Positions 47,074 through 58,109 of a stretch of 64,000 nt of DNA are shown here, piece by piece. Made by a program: the position numbers and the translations under genes. Below the pieces are notes generated by a model. It had not been told where the DNA came from. It did no database searches and saw nothing but the letters and a program-made list of their open reading frames with translations. The first letter of the stretch is position 1. The number at the start of each line of letters is the position of its first letter. The DNA comes from Brucella cytisi (GTDB lineage Bacteria; Pseudomonadota; Alphaproteobacteria; Rhizobiales; Rhizobiaceae): contig JAAVLQ010000001.1 of the NCBI GenBank assembly GCA_012103075.1, forward strand, positions 992,001-1,056,000. Reading direction: 5' to 3'.

Positions 47074-48203
47074 TTGTCATTTTCCATTTCTGTTGAACGC
47101 CTGATCGAGAGATGGCAGCGGGACGGTCTGATCGATGCGGAAACAGCATCGAAACTGAATGCCGACCTTGAAAAGCGCGCTTCGGTCTTCAGCCTTGGTT
47201 CCGTTCTGGCCACGCTTGGCGGGCTGCTTCTCGGCGCAGCCGTTATCATGCTGGTTGCCGCGAACTGGCAGGAAATGCCGCGCCTCATGCGCATCGGCCT
47301 CATATTCGTTCTTATTTGGGTGAGTTATCTCGGTGGAGCCCGGCGGCAGTCTCGTGGTGACAAGCTGTTTCCGGCTACGCTCTATATTGTGGGGGCTGCA
47401 TCGTTCGGGGCAGGGCTGGCGCTTGTGGGGCAAATGTATCATTTGTCCGGCGACATCCATTCCGCCGCAATCTATTGGTCCGTAGGCGTTCTGGTTTCGG
47501 CTTTTCTTCTACGCGCGCCGGTACTGGCGGCTTTCGGCGCCGGTGTTGCCTGCTTTTATCTTTCGACCTACGTTTTGATACGTCGTCCTATGATGACGTG
47601 ACCTATCGCTGGATCGGACCGCTGCTATTGCTGTTTGGCGCTGCAGCGGCCTTGTTCACGCGCTCGCGACATGCAGCCCATCTGTGGGCAATGTTCTCCA
47701 TTGGCTGGGCTTTGCTCGTCTATGCGGAGCATGAGAGCAATACGGTGCTGGTGCTTATGCTGGTCGTGGGAATCGGTCTGATACTTGCTGACGGTTTTGC
47801 CCATGATACGGTGCAGAGACTGACCCGCTTCGCTCATCCGCTCGCGGTATACGGGCTGGCTCTCGCGCTGTTGGCGCTTGTCACGCTTCAGATCAATCAG
47901 ATGTTCTCCTATTCCAGCGTTACCGCAAATCTGGATAGGGACATATTATATAGCATCTTCATACTGGCGCTCGCGATCGGGGCGATTGCTGTTGCCGGTC
48001 GAAATAATGGCGGCCTGCGTTCCATCGCCTATGCCGCATTTTCGATCCGTGTTCTCTATCTGGCTTTCGAGACGGTTGGCACCATGATCGGAACATCCGG
48101 CTTCTTCCTGACTGCGGGCATTCTCGTGTTGCTGCTGGCTGCTTTTGTGCGACGCATGGAGAACCGGTTCGGAAGGAAAAGCAGCGTGGAGGCCCGCCTA
48201 TGA
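47074..48203 (+). CDS. DUF2157 polytopic membrane protein, frameshifted
   Basis: About 376 residues from TTG 47074 with GGGAG upstream. A short cytoplasmic N-terminal helix pair (VERLIERWQRDGLIDAETASKL), typical of DUF2157, precedes roughly ten hydrophobic helices. One T is missing near 47575, so YVFDTSSYDDVTYRW continues in another frame to 48203. The stop overlaps the next gene by ATGA. DUF2157 and GDYXXLXY proteins usually occur together; function unknown. Confidence 0.85.
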
Positions 48204-48769
48204 CTATTCGGCTCAAATGGCTCTATGTCGGGGCGACCATCACCGCATTGCTGCAAACCGGCATTCTTTATGCAGGCATAGAAAAGCGCGCCTCTGTCCT
48301 GCGTTCGGGTGCGGAAGTGACGCTGCAGACGGAGCCTTTCGACCCGCGCGATCTGATGCGCGGCGACTATGTCGTTCTGGGGTACGAGATTTCCAGTCTG
48401 TCCCGAAAGGATATTCAGGGCGAGCGTCCAGCCGGTTCGCGAACTGTCTATGTGGCCGTGAAGCCCGATACAAACGGGATAGCGCGGTTTTCACGCGCGT
48501 CATTCGTTCCGCTTTCAGACCTTACCTCCGGTGAGGAGCAGATTCGGGGCGAGGCTGCTTATTCCATATCCGATGATGCGGAATCGAATATTCGTCTCAA
48601 TTTTGGCATTGAACGGTATTATGTACCCGAGGGGCAGGGACGTGCGATTGAAGACAGCCAGCGCGAGCGGCGGATTACTGCCGTTGTGGCGGTCGATCCG
48701 AACGGAACGCCGGTCATCAAAGCCCTGCAGGAAGACGGCCGGCAGCTTTATCAGGAGCCTCTTTATTGA
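48200..48769 (+). CDS. GDYXXLXY-domain membrane-anchored protein
   Basis: 189 residues, intact. One N-terminal hydrophobic helix (about 8-26) is followed by the signature PFDPRDLMRGDYVVLGYEIS near 46-65, where GDYVVLGY is the defining motif, and by a beta-rich domain ending NGTPVIKALQEDGRQLYQEP. It overlaps the DUF2157 gene by four bases, so the two probably make a membrane complex. No enzymatic residues are recognisable. Confidence 0.88.
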   Translation: MTIRLKWLYVGATITALLQTGILYAGIEKRASVLRSGAEVTLQTEPFDPRDLMRGDYVVLGYEISSLSRKDIQGERPAGSRTVYVAVKPDTNGIARFSRASFVPLSDLTSGEEQIRGEAAYSISDDAESNIRLNFGIERYYVPEGQGRAIEDSQRERRITAVVAVDPNGTPVIKALQEDGRQLYQEPLY

Positions 48770-49005
48770 TCCTGTCATCACGCCCTGTTTCAAAAGGGTT
48801 GGCTGATGAGACAGGATCGCTATATAGAGACGGAAAGGGTAGGAAGAGCTCAGCCTGATCGAACCTTGTAAATCTATGCAAGGAAGGCGGCTTTTTTCCT
48901 TTGAACCGGGAAAATTGGATGATATAGAGACGCGCGCTTTCGAGGGGCGGTTCAATATCTGAGACGAATAATGGCGCGTTCTGAGGAATGTGTTTCGGTT
49001 CAGAA

Positions 49006-49088
49006 GCGGATGTGGCGAAATTGGTAGACGCACCAGATTTAGGTTCTGGCGGGAGACCGTGGGGGTTCGAGTCCCTCCATCCGCACCA
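49006..49088 (+). tRNA. tRNA-Leu (anticodon UAG)
   Basis: Acceptor arms GCGGATG/CATCCGC, with discriminator A and encoded CCA at 49086-49088. The anticodon stem CCAGA/TCTGG holds loop TTTAGGT, hence anticodon UAG reading CUN codons. A variable arm (GCGGGAGACCGT) marks a class II tRNA, and the T-loop GGTTCGAGTCC is standard. Length 83 with CCA. tig begins 88 bp downstream. Confidence 0.96.
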
Positions 49089-49176
49089 ACTGCCATAAGG
49101 CAAAAGAATTTCTCTCCCGCGACAAGGCAAACAAGCCGGTGACGGCGGGACAATGACAAGAAGTGAAGGTTTGAAC

Positions 49177-50609
49177 ATGCAGGTTACCGAAACGCTCAAT
49201 GAAGGGCTGAAGCGCGAGATCAAAGTCGTGGTTCCGGCCAAGGACCTCGAAGCCAAGCTCGCAGAGCGGCTGGAAACTGCGCGTGACCGCGCCAAGATCA
49301 ACGGCTTCCGTCCGGGCAAGGTGCCTGCGGCTCACCTCCGCAAGATGTACGGCAAGTCCTTCATGGCGGAAATCGTCAACGAAATCCTCAACGACTCGTC
49401 GCGTTCGCTTCTCGCTGAACGTAACGAAAAGTCGGCTACTCAGCCTGAAGTCATCATGTCGGAAGACGAAAAAGAGGCCGAACAGGTTCTCGACGGCAAG
49501 GCTGATTTCGTTTTCTCGCTGAACTACGAAGTTCTGCCGGCAATTGAAGTCAAGGACTTCTCGAAGATCGCCGTTACCCGTGAAGTCGTCGATATTTCTG
49601 ATGAGGAAGTTGACGATCAGGTCAAGCGCGTCGCTTCGTCGACCCGCGCCTTCGAAACCAAGAAGGGCAAGGCCGAAAACGAAGATCGCGTCACGATCGA
49701 CTATCTGGGCAAGCTCGACGGCGAGCCGTTCGAAGGCGGCGCGGACAACGATGCGCAGCTCGTTCTCGGTTCGGGCCAGTTCATTCCGGGCTTCGAAGAG
49801 CAGCTCGTTGGTGTCAAGGCTGGCGACGAGAAAGTCATCACCGTGACGTTCCCAGCAGAATACGGCGCTGCCCATTTGGCTGGCAAGGAAGCTACCTTCG
49901 ACATTACCGTCAAGGAAGTTGCCAAGCCGAACGAACTCGTTCTCGATGATGAAACTGCAAAGAAGCTCGGCATCGAATCGCTTGAGCGTCTGCGTCAGGT
50001 TGTTCGCGAACAGATCGAAAGCCAGTACGGCCAGATCACCCGCCAGAAGGTAAAGCGTCAGATTCTCGACGCTCTGGACGGCGACTACCAGTTCGCAACG
50101 CCGCAGAAGCTTGTTGACGCTGAATTCAACAACATCTGGCAGCAGATCAACTTCGACCTGCAGCAGGCTGGCCGCACGTTCGAAGACGAAGAAACCACCG
50201 AAGAAGCTGCTCGCGAAGAATATCGCAAGCTCGCTGAGCGTCGCGTACGCCTCGGTCTGGTTCTGTCGGAAATCGGCGAAAAGGCTGGCGTTGAAGTTTC
50301 TGAAGAAGAACTGCAGCGCGCTGTTTACGATCAGGTTCGTCGCTATCCGGGCGGGAAAAGGAAATCTACGAATTCCTGCGCAAGACGCCGGATGCCGTTG
50401 CCAACCTTCGCGCCCCGATCTTTGAAGAAAAGGTCGTTGACCATCTGCTCGCTAACATCAACGTGACCGACAAGAAGGTCTCGAAGGAAGAGCTGACGGC
50501 TGAAGACGAAGACGCCGCTTCGGAAGCAAAGCCTGCCAAGAAGGCTGCTCCCAAGAAGAAGGCCGCTCCTAAGAAGAAGGCCGACGAAGGCAAGTCCGAA
50601 GAGGCTTGA
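49177..50609 (+). CDS. tig: Trigger factor (ribosome-associated chaperone), one frameshift
   Basis: About 478 residues. The N-terminal ribosome-binding domain has the signature [17 protein letters not shown] near 43-59. The FKBP-type PPIase domain begins near 165 ([19 protein letters not shown]) and a C-terminal helical domain follows. ATG 49177 has GAAGGTTTGAAC upstream. The break at 50350-50354 fits loss at a CCAGG: conserved [17 protein letters not shown] needs GGCCAGGAAAAG where GGCGGGAAAAG is read. The tail ends in lysine/alanine repeats ([18 protein letters not shown]). Terminator follows. Confidence 0.95.
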
Positions 50610-50635
50610 TCTTCACTTCCAGCATGAATTCGAAG

Positions 50636-50662
50636 AGGCCGCGCATAGCGCGGCCTTTTCGT
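50636..50662 (+). terminator. Rho-independent terminator after tig
   Basis: Nine-bp stem AGGCCGCGC-ATA-GCGCGGCCT followed by TTTCGTTTT. Confidence 0.88.
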
Positions 50663-50768
50663 TTTGCGATCATGGAAATGGTGGCTGAAAAGCTTGCATC
50701 CGGTGGGGCTTTGCTCTAGCCAATACAACAATCAGTTTCAGCCCAATCACAGTATTGTCGAGCCAGTA

Positions 50769-52267
50769 ATGTCCCTAATCGATACGCGTATACCTGAACC
50801 CAAACGCTTTATCTCCGGCGCGACCGGCGACTGGGAAGTCGTCATCGGCATGGAAGTCCATGCGCAGGTCACGTCAGAATCGAAGCTGTTCTCCGGCGCT
50901 TCCACTTCGTTTGGCGCGGAGCCGAATTCGAATGTTTCTCTGGTTGATGCAGCCATGCCGGGCATGCTGCCGGTCATCAATCTGGAATGCGTCAAGCAGG
51001 CGGTTCGCACGGGAATCGGGCTCAATGCTCAGATCAATCTGAAGTCGGTTTTCGACCGCAAGAACTATTTCTATCCCGATCTGCCGCAGGGCTATCAGAT
51101 CTCGCAGTTCAAGCAGCCTATCGTTGGCGAAGGCAAGATCATGATTTCGGTCGGCCCGGACAATAAGGGCCAGTTCGAAGACGTGGAAATCGGCATCGAA
51201 CGCCTGCATCTGGAACAGGATGCGGGCAAGTCCATGCACGACCAGCATCCGACCATGTCCTATGTGGACCTGAACCGTTCTGGTGTGGCGTTGATGGAAA
51301 TCGTATCGAAGCCGGACCTGCGTTCTTCCGATGAAGCACGCGCTTATCTGACCAAGCTGCGTACCATTGTGCGTTATCTCGGCACTTGCGACGGCAATAT
51401 GGACGAAGGCTCGATGCGCGCTGACGTAAACGTCTCCGTGCGCCGTCCGGGCGGTGAATTCGGCACGCGTTGCGAAATCAAGAACGTCAACTCGATCCGC
51501 TTCGTCGGTCAGGCGATTGAATATGAGGCTCGTCGCCAGATTGCTATTCTCGAGGACGGTGGCTCCATCGATCAGGAAACGCGTCTGTTCGATCCGGTAA
51601 AGGGTGAAACCCGGTCGATGCGCTCAAGGAAGAAGCGCATGACTATCGCTATTTTCCTGATCCGGATCTTCTGCCGCTCGAGTTCGACCGGGCATTTGTG
51701 GATGCGCTGGCAGCAGATCTGCCGGAACTGCCGGACGTCAAAAGCAGCGCCTCGTCGAGAAGCAAGGTATCTCGATCTACGATGCATCGATTCTCGTTAC
51801 CGAGAAGGCCATTGCTGATTATTATGAATCCGTTGCTGCCGGCCGTGACGGCAAGGCCGCGGCGAACTGGGTCATCAACGATCTCCTCGGCGCGCTGAAC
51901 AAGGCGGGCAAGGACATTGAGGAATCGCCGGTCAGCCCTGAACAGCTCGGTGCAGTCATCGATCTCATCAAGGAAGGCACGATTTCCGGTAAGATCGCCA
52001 AGGATCTTTTCGAGATCGTCTGGAATGAGGGCGGTGACCCGAAGAAGCTCGTTGAAGAACGGGGCATGAAGCAGGTTACGGACACCGGTGCCATCGAGAA
52101 GGCCGTGGACGATGTCATCGCTGCCAACCCGGAAAAGGTTGAGCAGGCGAAAGCCGCCGACGCTGGCTGGCTGGTTCGTTGGTCAGGTCATGAAGGCAAC
52201 AGGCGGGAAGGCCAACCCGCAATCCGTGAATGAACTGGTCAAGGCCAAGCTCGGGATTGAAGAGTAA
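50769..52267 (+). CDS. gatB: Aspartyl/glutamyl-tRNA amidotransferase subunit B, three frameshifts
   Basis: GatCAB subunit that binds misacylated tRNA and feeds ammonia-dependent amidation. About 500 residues. Blocks in order: [77 protein letters not shown], then in other frames [15 protein letters not shown] and the YqeY-like tail from about residue 350 ending [13 protein letters not shown]. Indels are near 51628, 51743 and 52150 (C, A and mixed runs). ATG 50769 chosen by homology. The stop overlaps the GNAT start by one base. Confidence 0.93.
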
Positions 52268-52768
52268 TGTGGGTCAGAAGCGCGACAGAGGCTGATCTCA
52301 AGGCAGTGCATGAGCTGCTTGTATCGACGGCACGCGACCTTTGACGACATCCTCGGGCGGGAAACGGTGGATGCCGTTACCGCCCGGTGGCACGGCATCG
52401 CTGTTCTGAAGGCCAATCTGAAGAAGCCTTATTCGGAATTCATTGTCGCCGATAACGGCAATGGTGGGATCGACGGAATGGCTTTTGCCAGCCAGTCCGA
52501 AGAAGGCAAGGCTTCGCTGCATCAGCTTTATGTCCGTCACGATACGCAGGTTCAAGGCATTGGAACGATGCTTCTCGCCGAAATCGAGATGGCTTTTCCT
52601 GATGTTCGAACGATGAATCTTGAAGTGATCGAGCGAAACACCAAGGCTGTGAATTTCTACGAGCGCAAGGGCTATACCAAAGTCGGCCGGAACGAGGATT
52701 GGGGTGATCCCAATTGCAAGGAACCGGTACTGGTGATGGAAAAGTCGCTCGAAAGCTGGAATATGTAA
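52267..52768 (+). CDS. GNAT-family N-acetyltransferase, frameshifted
   Basis: About 167 residues after repair. It starts [20 protein letters not shown] and ends with acetyl-CoA-binding LYVRHDTQVQGIGTMLLAEIE (Q/R-x-x-G-x-G/A) and FYERKGYTKVGRNEDWG. Substrate unknown. The break at 52325-52330 fits loss of CT from a CCTGG: VSTWHATFDDILG requires ACCTGGCAC where ACGGCAC is read. The ATG shares its A with the gatB stop TAA, so coupling with gatB is likely. An intergenic repeat follows. Confidence 0.82.
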
Positions 52769-52769
52769 A

Positions 52770-52816
52770 GCATGTCTTCCCAAAGTGGGATACGGTTTGA
52801 GGATCAAGACATGCTA
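52770..52816. repeat. Rhizobiales-type intergenic palindromic repeat
   Basis: Perfect ten-base arms AGCATGTCTT and AAGACATGCT enclose CCCAAAGTGGGATACGGTTT and seven further bases. This is the hairpin form of the dispersed element also found at 15889 and 25630. Confidence 0.7.
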
Positions 52817-52970
52817 GAATATAAAAAGCCTGACGCGCGCGGCGTTTTGGGCCCATCATACTCTTGTGACAGCGGCAACTTGACCCTTGCCATGGCCGGT
52901 CGATAGGGTCATAAGCAAGAAAACCCGGTGGTTTCGGTCACCTGTGGCAATAATGGATCTGGAATAGGTC

Positions 52971-53380
52971 ATGAAGAAATTTATTACGCAAGTTTTCACC
53001 GGTGGAACGGCCAGACGCTCGGCACGCGATTTCATACGTGGCGCAAGGGCGAGCGCGTCGGTGAAGACGAGTTCGGCAATATCTATTATCAGGGCGGCAA
53101 GGACTCCGAAGGTCGCACACGTCGCTGGGTAATCTTCAATGGCTATGCGGAAGCAAGTGCTATTCCTCCCGGCTGGCATGGCTGGATGCATCATCGCGTT
53201 GACACGCCGCCTACCAAGGAAGACTACAAGCAGCGCGACTGGCAGAAGCCGCATCTGCAGAACCTGACCGGTTCTCCGCTGGCGTATCGTCCGAAAGGCG
53301 CCATTGCTCGTCCGGGCACGGAGCCTGCGGAACGTCCGCGCGTGACCGGCGAATACGATGCCCGGACACCGGGCAACTGA
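52971..53380 (+). CDS. NADH:ubiquinone oxidoreductase subunit NDUFA12 homologue, one frameshift
   Basis: 136-residue supernumerary complex I subunit (B17.2/NDUFA12 family), found in alphaproteobacteria and mitochondria. After repair it reads MKKFITQVFTWWNGQTLGTR and then VGEDEFGNIYYQGGKDSEGRTRRWVIFNGYAEAS with PPGWHGWMHH, the family hallmark. RBS GGAATAGG precedes ATG 52971. At 52999-53002 ACCTGGTGG must be restored from ACCGGTGG. DUF2155 and the acc genes nearby form a conserved alphaproteobacterial neighbourhood. Confidence 0.92.
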
Positions 53381-53549
53381 TAATCGGTTTTGATTTTTGT
53401 CCGGTGCGTTCATCCGCGCCGGATTTATTATGTGTCCGCCTTTTGACGCTATAGCGGAAAAGGTTTGAGGATAGACGGCTCGCTTAAGACCAGCGGCAGC
53501 ATTGCGGCTTGCGACTGGGCAACAGATCGTCACATTTCATGCTTAGGAA

Positions 53550-54047
53550 TTGTTCCGGCTCAATTTAAACCCTTTGGATGCGGATCTCCGTTTTGACGAA
53601 GCAATCTCACGGCGCGGCTGGCAACGGAAAAACCCGATAAAAAGGGCTGTTCAGGTTGCCTTGATTTCGCTCATTGCGACCACCAGCAGCTTTCAAGCAG
53701 CAATGGCCGAACGCATCACCAATCCGGTTGCTGAGTTCTCGGGTCTCGATAAAATCACCGGGCGTATCACGACGTTCGACGTCTATATCAATGAGACAGT
53801 TCAGTTCGGCGCCCTTCAGGTAACGCCGAAAGTTTGTTATTCGCGCACAGAGAACGAAGCACCACGCACCGATGGTTTCGTTGAAGTTGAAGAGATCACG
53901 CTTGACCGAAAGATTCGCCGTATTTTTACCGGCTGGATGTTCGCCGATAGTCCGGGTCTCAATGCTGTCGAGCATCCGATCTATGATGTCTGGCTGAAGG
54001 ACTGCAAGCAGAAGTCGGAAGTGCCTCCGCCGGATCAACGCAACTAA
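53550..54047 (+). CDS. DUF2155 exported protein
   Basis: About 165 residues from a TTG at 53550; no ATG exists before residue 52. A hydrophobic segment near 35-50 ending SSFQAAMA is a probable signal peptide. The mature part shows KITGRITTFDVYINETVQFGAL, CYSRTENEAPRTDGFVEVEE, FTGWMFADSPGLNAVEHPIYDVWL and CK, the whole DUF2155 domain with two cysteines that may pair. Function unknown. The N-terminal region before the signal is unusually long, so the true start may be closer to it. Confidence 0.82.
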   Translation: MFRLNLNPLDADLRFDEAISRRGWQRKNPIKRAVQVALISLIATTSSFQAAMAERITNPVAEFSGLDKITGRITTFDVYINETVQFGALQVTPKVCYSRTENEAPRTDGFVEVEEITLDRKIRRIFTGWMFADSPGLNAVEHPIYDVWLKDCKQKSEVPPPDQRN

Positions 54048-54057
54048 CGGCAGCTAT

Positions 54058-54670
54058 TTAGAAGCGTGCGATTCCATCCAGCGCGTTTTCCAGCAGTTTC
54101 TCGTATTTTTCCTTGGAACTTCCACGGCGCCGAATCTTTCGAGATGCGGTGTGGTGAACTGCGTGTCGAGCAGCACGAAGCCTTGCTTCACCAGATGCTG
54201 GACCAGATAGGCAAGGCAGACCTTTGACGCGTCCCGTTTGCGTGTGAACATGCTCTCGCCGAAAAAGGCGCGCCCAAGTGTTACCCCATAAAGTCCACCG
54301 ACGATCTGTCCGTCATGCGGGCTTCGACCGTGTGGCAATGTCCGATCTCGAACAGATTCTTATAGGCTTCGCGGATAGGTCCATTGATCCATGTGCGCGC
54401 GCGTTCACCGGTTCCGCTGGCACAACCTTCGATCACACCATCAAAATCGTTATCGAGCTTTATGTCAAAAATGCCCCGGCGGATGGTCTTCTGGAGGCTT
54501 TTCGGCATGTGGAAGCCATCAAGGGGTATGACACCGCGCCTCTCGGGACGAACCCAGAAGACTTCGGGATCGTCGGCTTCTTCGGCCATGGGAAATATTC
54601 CCGTGGCATAGGCCCGCAGGAGTAACTCCGGTTCGATTGAATAGTCGTCCGGGGACACTCCTGCGGTCAC
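54058..54670 (-). CDS. aat: Leucyl/phenylalanyl-tRNA--protein transferase, two frameshifts
   Basis: N-end-rule enzyme adding Leu or Phe to N-terminal Lys/Arg. About 204 residues. [15 protein letters not shown] opens the fold, then [43 protein letters not shown] and [16 protein letters not shown], all hallmarks. Breaks: 54317-54321, where [12 protein letters not shown] requires GCCTGGCATG instead of GCCCGCATG, and an A/T run near 54113 hiding the end [20 protein letters not shown] start at 54670, 5 bp after the accC stop, same strand. Confidence 0.9.
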
Positions 54671-54675
54671 TTTCG

Positions 54676-56034
54676 TCAGGCGCTTTCGCTCTTGGTTTTC
54701 TTGGCCAGATACTTTTCAAGCCAATGAATGTCGTAATCGCCGTTAGCAATATCCTGATTGGCAATCAGGTCCCGGAAAAGCGGGAGGGTGGTTTTCACAC
54801 CATCCACTACGAACTCGTCCAGCGCGCGGCGCAGACGCATCATACATTCGACGCGATTGCGACCATGCACAATCAGCTTGCCGATAAGGCTGTCGTAGTA
54901 AGGCGGAATGCGATAGCCGGAGTAGACGCCCGAATCCACGCGGATGCCGAGGCCACCCGGCGTATGATAATGCGTGATCAGGCCCGGCGAAGGCGCAAAA
55001 GTCAGCGGGTCTTCAGCGTTGATACGGCATTCGATGGCATGGCCGGAGAAGCGGATATCCTTCTGCTTTACCGACAGGCCGAGGCCAGCTGCAACGCGAA
55101 TCTGCTCGTGAACGAGATCGATACCCGTGATGGCTTCCGTAATCGGATGTTCCACCTGAAGACGCGTATTCATTTCGATGAAATAGAATTCGCCGTCTTC
55201 ATAAAGGAACTCGATGGTTCCTGCACCGCGATAGCCCAGTTCCGCACAGGCGTTGGCGCAGACCATGCCGATCTTGTCGCGTGCTTCTGCATTGAGCGCC
55301 GGTGAATTGGCTTCTTCCCAAACCTTCTGGTGACGACGCTGTAACGAGCAGTCGCGTTCGCCCAGATGGATGGCATTGCCGGCACCGTCGCCCATGACCT
55401 GAACTTCGATGTGGCGCGGCTTTTCGAGATATTTCTCGATATAGACCGCGTCGTCACCAAAGGCTGCACCAGCTTCGGTCCGCGCGGTTGCAAGTGCTAC
55501 CGAAAGATCTTCTTCGGTGCGGGCAACCTTCATGCCGCGTCCGCCACCACCGGCAGACGCCTTGATGATGACCGGATAACCGATTTCCTTCGCGATGCGA
55601 GCGGCTTCGACATCGTCTGTCACACCACCGTCAGAACCCGGAACAACCGGAATGCCGAGGCGCTTTGCAGTGCGCTTGGCTTCGATCTTGTCGCCCATGA
55701 TGCGGATATGCGAAGCGGTGGGGCCAATGAAGGTGATGCCGTGCGCTTCAAGAATTTCCGCGAACTTGGCGTTCTCCGATAGGAAGCCATAACCCGGATG
55801 GATTGCGTCAGCGCCCGTGATCTCGCAAGCAGCAACGATCTGATGGATGTTCAGATAGCTGTCGCGCGATGGCGGCGGCCCGATGCAGACACTTTCGTCT
55901 GCCAGACGCACATGCATCGCGTCGGCGTCTGCCGTGGAGTGAACGGCGACGGTCTTGATGCCCAGTTCCTTGCAAGCCCTGAGCACGCGAAGAGCGATTT
56001 CGCCACGATTGGCTATGAGTATCTTTTGAAACAT
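54676..56034 (-). CDS. accC: Biotin carboxylase subunit of acetyl-CoA carboxylase
   Basis: 452 residues, intact. ATP-grasp enzyme carboxylating biotin on AccB with bicarbonate. It opens [20 protein letters not shown], has the glycine-rich ATP loop [15 protein letters not shown] near 157-171, and the catalytic region [22 protein letters not shown] near 286-307. ATG 56034 chosen by homology. It lies between accB and aat on the minus strand; aroQ-accB-accC-aat looks like one transcript. Confidence 0.96.
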   Translation of the reverse strand: MFQKILIANRGEIALRVLRACKELGIKTVAVHSTADADAMHVRLADESVCIGPPPSRDSYLNIHQIVAACEITGADAIHPGYGFLSENAKFAEILEAHGITFIGPTASHIRIMGDKIEAKRTAKRLGIPVVPGSDGGVTDDVEAARIAKEIGYPVIIKASAGGGGRGMKVARTEEDLSVALATARTEAGAAFGDDAVYIEKYLEKPRHIEVQVMGDGAGNAIHLGERDCSLQRRHQKVWEEANSPALNAEARDKIGMVCANACAELGYRGAGTIEFLYEDGEFYFIEMNTRLQVEHPITEAITGIDLVHEQIRVAAGLGLSVKQKDIRFSGHAIECRINAEDPLTFAPSPGLITHYHTPGGLGIRVDSGVYSGYRIPPYYDSLIGKLIVHGRNRVECMMRLRRALDEFVVDGVKTTLPLFRDLIANQDIANGDYDIHWLEKYLAKKTKSESA

Positions 56035-56078
56035 TGCGCTTTGCTGCCCGTTCATTGAATAAGCCGTAATCTGTTGTC

Positions 56079-56542
56079 TTATTCGATTACGACGAGCGGC
56101 TCACCGAATTCAACCGGCTGAGCGTCTTCGATGAGGATGGCTTTGACCGTACCAGCCCGCGGGGCCGGAATCTGGTTCATGGTCTTCATGGCTTCGATGA
56201 TGAGAAGCGTCTGACCTTCCTTGACCTGTGCGCCGACCTCGATGAAGTTGCGAGCACCCGGAGCCGGAGCGAGATAGGCAGTGCCAACCATCGGCGACGG
56301 AACGGCGTTCTTCGACAGATCGGCCTTGGTCGGTTCGGCGGCTGTTGCAGCTGGCGCGGCAGCTACAGCAACAGGGGCTGCGGCTGGCATAACGGTTGCT
56401 GCGGCCTGAACCGTGACCTTGCGCGAAACGCGGATACGCAGATCGCCATGTTCGACTTCGATATCGGTCAGGTCGGTTTCATTGAGAATGTCCGCCGGTC
56501 GCGGATCGTTTCCTTGTCGATGACGGAATTTTTGCTGGACAT
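56079..56542 (-). CDS. accB: Biotin carboxyl carrier protein of acetyl-CoA carboxylase, one frameshift
   Basis: About 154 residues. The N-terminus [20 protein letters not shown] is followed by [20 protein letters not shown], a Pro/Ala linker and the biotinyl domain with lysine in [11 protein letters not shown]. At 56495-56498 GACCTGGCGG must be restored from GACCGGCGG; without it the chain stops after 24 residues. The start is 1 bp after the aroQ stop on this strand. Confidence 0.94.
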
Positions 56543-56543
56543 A

Positions 56544-57015
56544 TCAGGCCCCTTTAACGCTTTGCCCGTTGTTTTCTTCTTCTTTGGCAATTGCCGCAAG
56601 CGCGCGCAGACCGAGCAGATATCCTTCCGCGCCAAAGCCGCAAATAACGCCTTTGGCGACTGCGGATACATAGGAGTGATGCCGGAAAGCCTCACGCGCA
56701 TGAATGTTCGAAAGATGCACTTCCACGACCGTTACCTTGGCCGAGCGGATTGCATCATGAATAGCAACCGAAGTGTGGCTGTAAGCGGCTGGATTGATGA
56801 GGACATAGGCGTTTTTGTCGCCAGCCTCCTGAATCCAGTCACCAGATCGCCTTCGTAATTGGACTGACGGAAATCGACATCAAGTCCGAGTTGTTCGGCC
56901 TCACGCTTGCAGTCCGCCTCGATATTCTCGAGCGTTGCAACACCGTATATCCCCGGTTCTCGTTTGCCGAGAAGGTTGAGATTGGGGCCGTTCAAAACAA
57001 AACCGTTTTTGCCAT
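56544..57015 (-). CDS. aroQ: 3-dehydroquinate dehydratase, type II, two frameshifts
   Basis: Dodecameric shikimate-pathway dehydratase, about 157 residues. [17 protein letters not shown] holds the catalytic arginine and tyrosine; [16 protein letters not shown] and [19 protein letters not shown] hold the histidine and substrate loops. Breaks: a T run near 57000 (MAKTVFVLNGPN expected) and 56838, where [17 protein letters not shown] needs GACCTGGATT instead of GACTGGATT. First gene of the accBC group; aroQ-accB-accC order is common in proteobacteria. Confidence 0.93.
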
Positions 57016-57259
57016 ATCCGTCCGCGACTGATAACGCGTTACCGCGAAATTTCGGTACACTTCGCATTTCATATAGAGGGCTTGGACGCAAGCCGAAACC
57101 CTCTAAATCATTGCAGATGTTTTGCCGAACCGGTTTTTCCGCTATTCTTTTGCAAAATAAGCAGCCGATAGGGCAATTTCTCTTCACGCAACATAAACAT
57201 TGGATGCCACGGCATAAATTGTTTCACAAAAGTGATCAGTCAAGCCATGACCGATCAGC

Positions 57260-58062
57260 TTATTTTTTGCCTGCAGCGCGCGCTGCTGCGATTCTCTCAA
57301 CCAGACCATCGACGCCGATTGCACGGAACCAGTTCATCGCCGATGATGTAGGATGGTGTGCCGGTAATGTTGAGCTGTTGCGCCAGCTGATAGGTCTGCT
57401 GGAATGCGCCGGTGATGGCCGGATCGTTCATTTTCTCCCGCAACTGTGCTTCATCGGCGCCGAGCTTTACAGCATCGGCGATGGCCGAATCTTCCGTTGC
57501 ACGCTCCTGCGCGCCGAGCAGTACTTGGTGGAATTCAGCATATTTTTCCGGCATCAGCGCTCTGAATGCCTGTGCCACGATATGCGCCTTGGCCGAATCC
57601 GGGCCAGAATCGGGAATTCCTTCATGACAAAACGGACATTCTTGTCGGTTTTCAGGATCGCTTCCATGTCGGGTAGTGCCCGCTTGCAATAACCGCAATT
57701 GTAATCAAAGAACTCGTAGACCGTCACGTCGCCGTCTGGATTGCCGAAGACCGCATCATGCTTGGGGTCGTAAAGAGCGGCGCGATTGGCAGTCAGCACT
57801 TGCTTGATCTGTTCCTGCGCCGCGTGTGCCTGCTTGGTTTCCAGCGCGCTTTGCACTTCCAGCATCAATTCAGGATTCTGGATGAGATAGTTGCGCACGA
57901 CATTTTCAATGGCCTGCTGATTCATCGCTACCGGGGCAGTGGGGCGGCAGGGCTTTCCACGGCAGCTGGAGCCTGCCGGACAGTGCCTGCGTAATACCCA
58001 ACCGCCAAAGCTGCGATCCCCACGATGCCGCTGGCAACTGTTATGGAAACTATATTCTTCAT
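57260..58062 (-). CDS. DsbA-like thiol-disulfide oxidoreductase, three frameshifts
   Basis: About 268 residues. N-terminal membrane anchor or signal (IVSITVASGIVGIAALAVGY), an Ala/Pro linker and a helical DsbA-like insertion are followed by the thioredoxin active site DYNCGYCKRALPDM (CxxC) and late GTPSYIIGDELVPG with the cis-proline. Breaks are near 57942 (C run), 57603 (GPDSAKAHIVAQAF must follow) and 57324, where VPGAIGVDGLVERI requires CCAGGTGC instead of CCGTGC. It probably oxidises or isomerises disulfides in envelope proteins; close to the Com1/DsbA-family group. Confidence 0.85.
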
Positions 58063-58109
58063 TCCAAATTCCAATCTGTCTTTAATATCGCTATCAGGCG
58101 CCAACCGCC

